This document shows positions 59,537-64,000 of a stretch of DNA of 64,000 bases, one piece after another. The notes under the pieces were generated by a model. That model searched no databases and was not told where the DNA came from. It saw only the letters and a list, made by a program, of their open reading frames with translations. The DNA is from Pseudomonadota bacterium (GTDB lineage Bacteria; Pseudomonadota; Alphaproteobacteria; Rhizobiales; JAKPQE01). The stretch covers positions 1-64,000 of the forward strand of contig JAKPQE010000165.1 of assembly GCA_029572955.1 (NCBI GenBank). Direction: 5' to 3'. How positions within the stretch are numbered: the stretch's first letter is position 1; every line of letters begins with the position of its first letter. The translations under genes and the position numbers were made by a program.

Positions 59537-60658
59537 TCAGAGCCGCTCGAGCGCCTCGAGGCGCGGCGGCTCGCCGCTCCAGACCTTGCCGGTGCGGGCC
59601 GCGGTGCGGCCGGCCTCGAAGACGCGACGCATGGTTTCCGGTTCGAACTCGATGGTGGCGCTGTCGGCGGCGATCGTGTCGGGCATGTAGGCGAGGTGGA
59701 AGCCGGCGCCGCCGTGACGGGTCGTGACGTAGGCCTGGTAGAGCGTCTTGTAGGTCAGGCCGCGCATCAGTTCCTTGATCGACTTGGCCGAGATCTCGAC
59801 GAGGTTCGGCTCGACCGGCTCGCCTTCGCCGTCGAGCAGGACCGGGCCGTTGACGACGACGTAGACGTCTTTCCTGCGGGCCGGCACATCGACCATGAAG
59901 GAGCGCAGGAGGAACGGCGCCTTGACGCCGCCGTCGACATGCATCTGGGTGCCGGTGCTCGAGCCGGCGGCAATGTAGACCGGCGAGAAGGCGCCGGGGA
60001 TCGCCGCCGAGGCGATCAGGATGTCGCGGTAGATCTTCAGCCGGTCGGGGTGCGGGCTGGCGGCGATGGCGCCCATGTCCCAGACGACGAGCCGGCCGGC
60101 ATCGAGATTGGTGGTCGCGACATAGAGGCGCCGGCCCTTTCGGTGCTCGGCGGCGACGGCCGCGAGCATCCGCTCGTCGACGATCTCGTCGACCCGCTTG
60201 CGCAGCGGCGCATTGTCGAGCAGCCCGTCGCCGAAAACGCCTCGCATCCCGCGAAAGACGAAGATGTCGCGCTGCCGGGTGGTGGTATAGACCCTGGTGA
60301 GGATCGGATCGTAGTCGGGGCCGAGGAAGGCGAGGGAGGCCATCAGCGCGCCGGTGGAAACGCCGGTGACGATGTCGAAGTTCGGTCGCGTGCCGGCTTC
60401 GCTCCAGCCGACGAGGACACCCGCGCCATAGGCGCCGTCAGCGCCGCCGCCCGAGAGGGCAAGAACCTGCAGGCCGTCCTTCAGGCTGGCCGAGCCCGCC
60501 ATCTCGGCGAGATCGCCCGCTGCCGGCCGGCCGTTGGCGTCGAACAGCCCGATGCTGCCCCAGGGCTGGGCCGCAGCCGCCGCCATCGGACCGGCATCCG
60601 GACGCGATGCGCAGGCCGCGAGCAGGAGCACGAGAAGGATCGGAAATACGCGTCGCAT
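59537..60658 (-). CDS. Patatin-like phospholipase, lipoprotein
   Basis: A 373-aa lipoprotein: lipobox LLAAC at residues about 11-16. The patatin domain has oxyanion loop LSGGGADGAYGAG near residue 70, nucleophile GVSTGAL near 100 and the catalytic dyad Asp in HVDGGVKAP near 240. It would hydrolyse acyl lipids at the periplasmic face. CTGGAG precedes the ATG. Convergent with radC, 17 bases apart. Confidence 0.93.
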   Translation of the reverse strand: MRRVFPILLVLLLAACASRPDAGPMAAAAAQPWGSIGLFDANGRPAAGDLAEMAGSASLKDGLQVLALSGGGADGAYGAGVLVGWSEAGTRPNFDIVTGVSTGALMASLAFLGPDYDPILTRVYTTTRQRDIFVFRGMRGVFGDGLLDNAPLRKRVDEIVDERMLAAVAAEHRKGRRLYVATTNLDAGRLVVWDMGAIAASPHPDRLKIYRDILIASAAIPGAFSPVYIAAGSSTGTQMHVDGGVKAPFLLRSFMVDVPARRKDVYVVVNGPVLLDGEGEPVEPNLVEISAKSIKELMRGLTYKTLYQAYVTTRHGGAGFHLAYMPDTIAADSATIEFEPETMRRVFEAGRTAARTGKVWSGEPPRLEALERL

Positions 60659-60968
60659 GACACTCCAGACGGCTGGAACCTACCCTTGATATACGAGGCC
60701 GCGGCCGGCGGCAATCGGCGCACCGGGTGCGGCGGGCGCGGCGGCGGCCGGCGGGTTTGCCGGCGGGGACGACTGCGGCAGGGCCGGGAAACGCTCCCTC
60801 GATGGCGCGGATGGCGTGGGCAGCGACTGCCTCTTATTTGGGCTGCCTGCGTTTTTGTCTGGTCGGATGCCGGAAAATCTGTAATGATTTCAGTGTCTAG
60901 CCGATCTGGTACGGGCATTGCTGAACGAAATGGTGTGACGGTACGATGAACGTGCCGGGAGAGCGCTG
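60659..60968. other. 310-base gap between patatin and ATP-grasp genes
   Basis: No gene is supported. The left part should hold the patatin promoter on minus (TATATC near 60689-60694 is a possible -10). The right part leads into the ATP-grasp gene; TTGTCT near 60856 is a weak -35-like word. The ORFs over it are shadows of the flanking genes. Confidence 0.5.
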
Positions 60969-62387
60969 ATGGCCGAGGCATTCGACGAAATGGGATTGGT
61001 GGGGGATACCTGCCGGGAGCCCTATCGGACGCTGAAGGCCTGGCTCGATGCGACGCCCGCCGATCTTTTGCAACACCGCGCGGCGGAAGCCGAGGCGCTG
61101 TTCCGGCGGATCGGCATCACCTTCGCGGTCTATGGTGACGCCCAGGCGCAGGAACGGGTGATCCCGTTCGACATCGTTCCGCGGATCATCGGCGCGGCCG
61201 AATGGAAGCGGCTCGCCGCCGGTCTCGAGCAGCGCGTCCGCGTCATCAACATGTTTCTCAGCGACGTCTACGGGAAGGGCGAGGCGGTCCGCGCCGGCAT
61301 CATTCCCGCCGACATCGTCTACACCAATCCCGCCTACCGGCCGGAAATGGCCGGCTTCAAGGTGCCGCACCAGATCTGGACACCGATTTCCGGCATCGAC
61401 ATCGTGCGGATCGACGAGAACGACTTCTACGTCCTCGAAGACAACGTCCGAACCCCGTCGGGCGTTTCCTACATGGTGGAGAACCGCGAGGTGATGATCC
61501 GGCTGTTTCCGGACCTCATCTCGGAATACCGGGTGGCGCCGGTGGACGGCTATGTCGACGACCTCCTCGACACGCTGGTCTCGATCGCGCCACCCTCCGC
61601 CCCGGGCGAGCCGACGGTGACGGTGCTGACCCCGGGTCCGTTCAACAGCGCCTATTACGAGCACAGCTTCCTTGCCGACAAGCTCGGCGTCGAGCTCGTC
61701 GAGGGGCGCGATCTCTTCGTGCGCGACAACATCGTCTACATGCGCACGACCCAGGGACCGCAGCGCGTCGACGTCATCTACCGGCGCATCGACGACGACT
61801 ACCTCGATCCGCTGGTGTTCCGGCCGGACTCGGCCCTCGGCGTGCCCGGCCTGATGGCGGCCTACCGGGCCGGCAACGTGACGCTCGCCAATGCCGTCGG
61901 CACCGGGATTGCCGACGACAAGGCGGTCTACACCTACATGCCGGACCTCGTGCGCTTCTATCTCGGCGAGGAGACGATCCTGAAGAACGTCGACACCTGG
62001 CGCTGCCGCGAACCGGACGCGCTCGCCTATGTGCTCGAACATCTCGACGAGCTGGTGGTCAAGGAAGTGCGCGGTTCGGGCGGCTACGGCATGCTGGTCG
62101 GACCGCACGCCGACAAGGCGACGATCGCGACGTTTGCGAAAAAGCTCGCGGCGCATCCCGACGATTTCATCGCCCAGCCGACGCTGGCGCTGTCGACCTG
62201 CCCGACCTTCGTCGAGAGCGGCCTTGCGCCGCGCCACGTCGATCTCCGGCCGTTCGTGCTGTCGGGAGCGGACGGCATCCGGGTGACGCCCGGCGGGCTG
62301 ACGCGCGTCGCGCTGAAGGACGGTTCGCTCGTCGTCAACTCCAGTCAGGGTGGCGGCACCAAGGATACCTGGGTCGTGGACAGTTGA
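60969..62387 (+). CDS. Circularly permuted type 2 ATP-grasp protein
   Basis: A 472-aa protein of the DUF404/407 class: a circularly permuted ATP-grasp ligase fold. GITFAVYGDAQAQERVIPFDIVPRII, FYVLEDNVRTPSGVSYM, LVVKEVRGSGGYGMLVG (nucleotide loop near residue 355) and VDLRPFVLSG are the family motifs, the first two split here. GGGAGAG precedes the ATG. It forms a cluster with the alpha-E and transglutaminase-like genes, which genomic studies have linked to peptide synthesis and a proteasome-like protease (Anbu). The ligase substrate is unknown. Confidence 0.93.
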   Translation: MAEAFDEMGLVGDTCREPYRTLKAWLDATPADLLQHRAAEAEALFRRIGITFAVYGDAQAQERVIPFDIVPRIIGAAEWKRLAAGLEQRVRVINMFLSDVYGKGEAVRAGIIPADIVYTNPAYRPEMAGFKVPHQIWTPISGIDIVRIDENDFYVLEDNVRTPSGVSYMVENREVMIRLFPDLISEYRVAPVDGYVDDLLDTLVSIAPPSAPGEPTVTVLTPGPFNSAYYEHSFLADKLGVELVEGRDLFVRDNIVYMRTTQGPQRVDVIYRRIDDDYLDPLVFRPDSALGVPGLMAAYRAGNVTLANAVGTGIADDKAVYTYMPDLVRFYLGEETILKNVDTWRCREPDALAYVLEHLDELVVKEVRGSGGYGMLVGPHADKATIATFAKKLAAHPDDFIAQPTLALSTCPTFVESGLAPRHVDLRPFVLSGADGIRVTPGGLTRVALKDGSLVVNSSQGGGTKDTWVVDS

Positions 62388-62439
62388 TCCCCGGGGCTCG
62401 GCGAGCCCCCTCGGGAACGAGACCGGGAAGGACACAAAA

Positions 62440-63381
62440 ATGCTGAGCCGGACCGCGGACAGCCTGTTCTGGTTCTCCCGCTATATCGAGCGGGCCGAAA
62501 ACACAGCCCGCCTGCTCGAGGCGGCCGGGCGCCTCTCGGCGTTGCCGACCCACTACGCCGGCTCGACCAACGAGTGGGAATCGGCGCTGTCGGCGACCGG
62601 CGCGCTGCACCAGTACTATCTGACGCACGAAGCGGCGACCGCCGACGACGTCGTGTCGTTCCTTGCCTTCGACGAGGGCAACCCGTCGAGCATCAAGAGC
62701 TGCGTGCAGGCGGCGCGGGCCAATGCCCGGGCGGTGCGCACGGCGCTGACGCTGGAGACCTGGGAAGCGATCAACGACACCTGGCTGCAGCTTCGCCGGT
62801 TCGACAACCGGCCGCTGTCGCGGCCGCTGCTCAACGAACTCATCGGCTTCGTCAAGGAGGCCTCGCTGCAGGTCGACGGCTCGGCCTACCGGACCATGCT
62901 GCGGACCGACAACTACTTCTTCATGCGCCTCGGCACCTTCATCGAGCGCGCCGACTCGACGGCGCGCATCCTCGACGTGAAGTATCACGTGCTGCTGCCG
63001 GCCGGCGAACGGATCGGCGGTGGCCTCGACTACATCCAGTGGCGCTCGATTCTCAGGTCTGTCTCGGCGCTGACCAGCTATCACTGGGTCTACCGCGAGA
63101 ACGTCAAGCCGTGGCTCGTCGCCGACCTCCTGATCCTCCGGAAGGAGATGCCGCGCTCGCTCAGCAACTGCGTCGCCAACCTCGTCAGCTTCCTCGACCA
63201 GATCGCCGTCGAATACGGCCAGCAGGGTCCGGCACAGCGCATGGCGCGGCACATCTTCGCGCGGCTCGACAATGCCCGGATCGAGGACGTGTTCCAGTCC
63301 GGACTGCACGAATTCCTGACCGAGTTCATCGCCGACGTGAACGAGCTCGGCATGACTATCTCCAAACAGTATCTGCTCTGA
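62440..63381 (+). CDS. Alpha-E domain protein (DUF403)
   Basis: A 313-aa all-helical protein. MLSRTADSLFWFSRYIERAENTARLLEA is the family start; FIERADSTARILDVKYHVLLP recurs mid-way (split here). ATG 62440 follows GGGAAGG; the track start at 62350 lies inside the ATP-grasp gene. No catalytic residues are known. Its place between the ATP-grasp and transglutaminase-like genes is conserved in many proteobacteria and suggests a scaffold or partner role. Confidence 0.92.
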   Translation: MLSRTADSLFWFSRYIERAENTARLLEAAGRLSALPTHYAGSTNEWESALSATGALHQYYLTHEAATADDVVSFLAFDEGNPSSIKSCVQAARANARAVRTALTLETWEAINDTWLQLRRFDNRPLSRPLLNELIGFVKEASLQVDGSAYRTMLRTDNYFFMRLGTFIERADSTARILDVKYHVLLPAGERIGGGLDYIQWRSILRSVSALTSYHWVYRENVKPWLVADLLILRKEMPRSLSNCVANLVSFLDQIAVEYGQQGPAQRMARHIFARLDNARIEDVFQSGLHEFLTEFIADVNELGMTISKQYLL

Positions 63382-63390
63382 GCGTGCTTC

Positions 63391-64000
63391 ATGCGTCTAT
63401 CGATCCGCCACGAGACGACCTATCGCTACGACACGCCGGCGACCTATGCCATCCAGACGTTGCGGCTGACACCGCGCAGCCACGAAGGCCAGTACGTCGC
63501 GGCCTGGCGCATCGACATCGATCGCGACTGCCGCCTCGACAAGCGCGAGGATGCCTTCGGCAATCTCACCCATACCTTCAGCATCGACGGGGCGATCCGC
63601 GAGCTGTCGATCGTGGCGCTCGGCCAGATCGAGACGCAGGACTGCCACGGCGTCGTGCGCGGCGTCGCGGAGCGTTTCCCGCCGGCGCTGTTCCTGCGCG
63701 AGACCGAACTGACGGCGCATGATCGCGCGATCGCCGATTTCGCCGAGGAGGTGGCCCGGGCGAGCGGTTCGGACACGCTCGCGGCGCTGCATCGGCTGAT
63801 GGCGGGCGTGCACGAGCGCATGCGCTTCGACTGCGACGCGACCGAGACGACGACGACGGCGGCCGAGGCCTTCGCCGCCGGCCATGGCGTCTGCCAGGAT
63901 CTTACCCACGTTTTCATCTCGGCGGCGCGGCGGCTCGGCATCCCGGCGCGCTATGTCGGCGGCTACATGTTCCGCGGCGACGGCGAGAACGAGCAGGAGG
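63391..64000 (+). CDS. Transglutaminase-like cysteine protease, N-terminal part
   Basis: Open to the window edge (203 codons seen), so absent from the ORF track. MRLSIRHETTYRYDTPATYA is the beta-domain start of this family. The catalytic Cys is in GHGVCQDLTHVFISAARRLG near residue 170, followed by ARYVGGYM; the His and Asp lie beyond the edge. It starts nine bases after the alpha-E gene stop. Probably a peptidase or amidase acting with the ATP-grasp protein. Confidence 0.9.
   Translation, partial: MRLSIRHETTYRYDTPATYAIQTLRLTPRSHEGQYVAAWRIDIDRDCRLDKREDAFGNLTHTFSIDGAIRELSIVALGQIETQDCHGVVRGVAERFPPALFLRETELTAHDRAIADFAEEVARASGSDTLAALHRLMAGVHERMRFDCDATETTTTAAEAFAAGHGVCQDLTHVFISAARRLGIPARYVGGYMFRGDGENEQE

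Overview
The window is high-GC, densely coded DNA from an alphaproteobacterium, most likely of the order Hyphomicrobiales (Rhizobiales). Evidence for this: the tuf-S10-spc-alpha ribosomal order with adk kept and no rpmJ after secY; a circularly permuted two-piece tmRNA gene; an SspB-alpha-type adaptor; an IalB-family protein; a PccA-type carboxylase; and RpoA and ribosomal protein sequences that closely resemble those of Brucella and Rhizobium as I remember them. I cannot name the genus. I see no insertion sequence, prophage, CRISPR array or plasmid function.

Region 1 (1-14.4 kb) is the ribosomal superoperon: the 3' end of tuf, then rpsJ to rpsQ (S10), rplN to adk (spc), and rpsM to rplQ (alpha). 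An 11-bp perfect palindrome with a promoter -35 box in its loop separates the spc and alpha parts. Region 2 (14.5-25.5 kb) holds a periplasmic Do-type protease, rarA, a Tad-like von Willebrand pilus protein with a cysteine-rich insert, an FmdB zinc ribbon, a large membrane alpha/beta hydrolase, crcB, rluC, a B12-binding radical SAM protein and two tiny membrane proteins. Region 3 (25.5-35.2 kb) is housekeeping: rimO, pccA, acylphosphatase, lipB, an orphan short FliN, tRNA-Leu(GAG), mgtE, the permuted ssrA directly followed by sspB, and fumC.

Region 4 (35.2-38.3 kb, minus strand) is an ilvB-yqhA-ilvH operon. It is preceded by a complete attenuator: promoter, a 17-codon leader peptide containing Val-Leu-Val-Ile, competing hairpins and a terminator. 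Region 5 (38.6-48.7 kb) has a FadL-type porin, a HemAT-like globin chemoreceptor, a DsbA/FrnE-like oxidoreductase, a decayed PleD-like regulator, a decayed AMP-ligase-like protein beside an oligopeptide-binding protein, and IalB. Region 6 (48.7-56.6 kb) has a flavin reductase, the branched-chain amino acid importer livHMGF plus a small membrane protein and livK, and an orphan TrpB2. Region 7 (56.9-64 kb) has an FkbM methyltransferase, map, radC, a patatin lipoprotein, and the start of a circularly permuted ATP-grasp / alpha-E / transglutaminase cluster cut by the window edge.

Two themes recur. Branched-chain amino acids are both made (ilvBH, under leader-peptide attenuation) and imported (livHMGFK). 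Protein quality control appears as ssrA plus sspB, the Do-type protease, map and the tmRNA tag. Start codons were moved from the ORF track wherever a ribosome-binding site or family length argued for it; three enzymes (rarA, rimO, pccA) appear to start with TTG.
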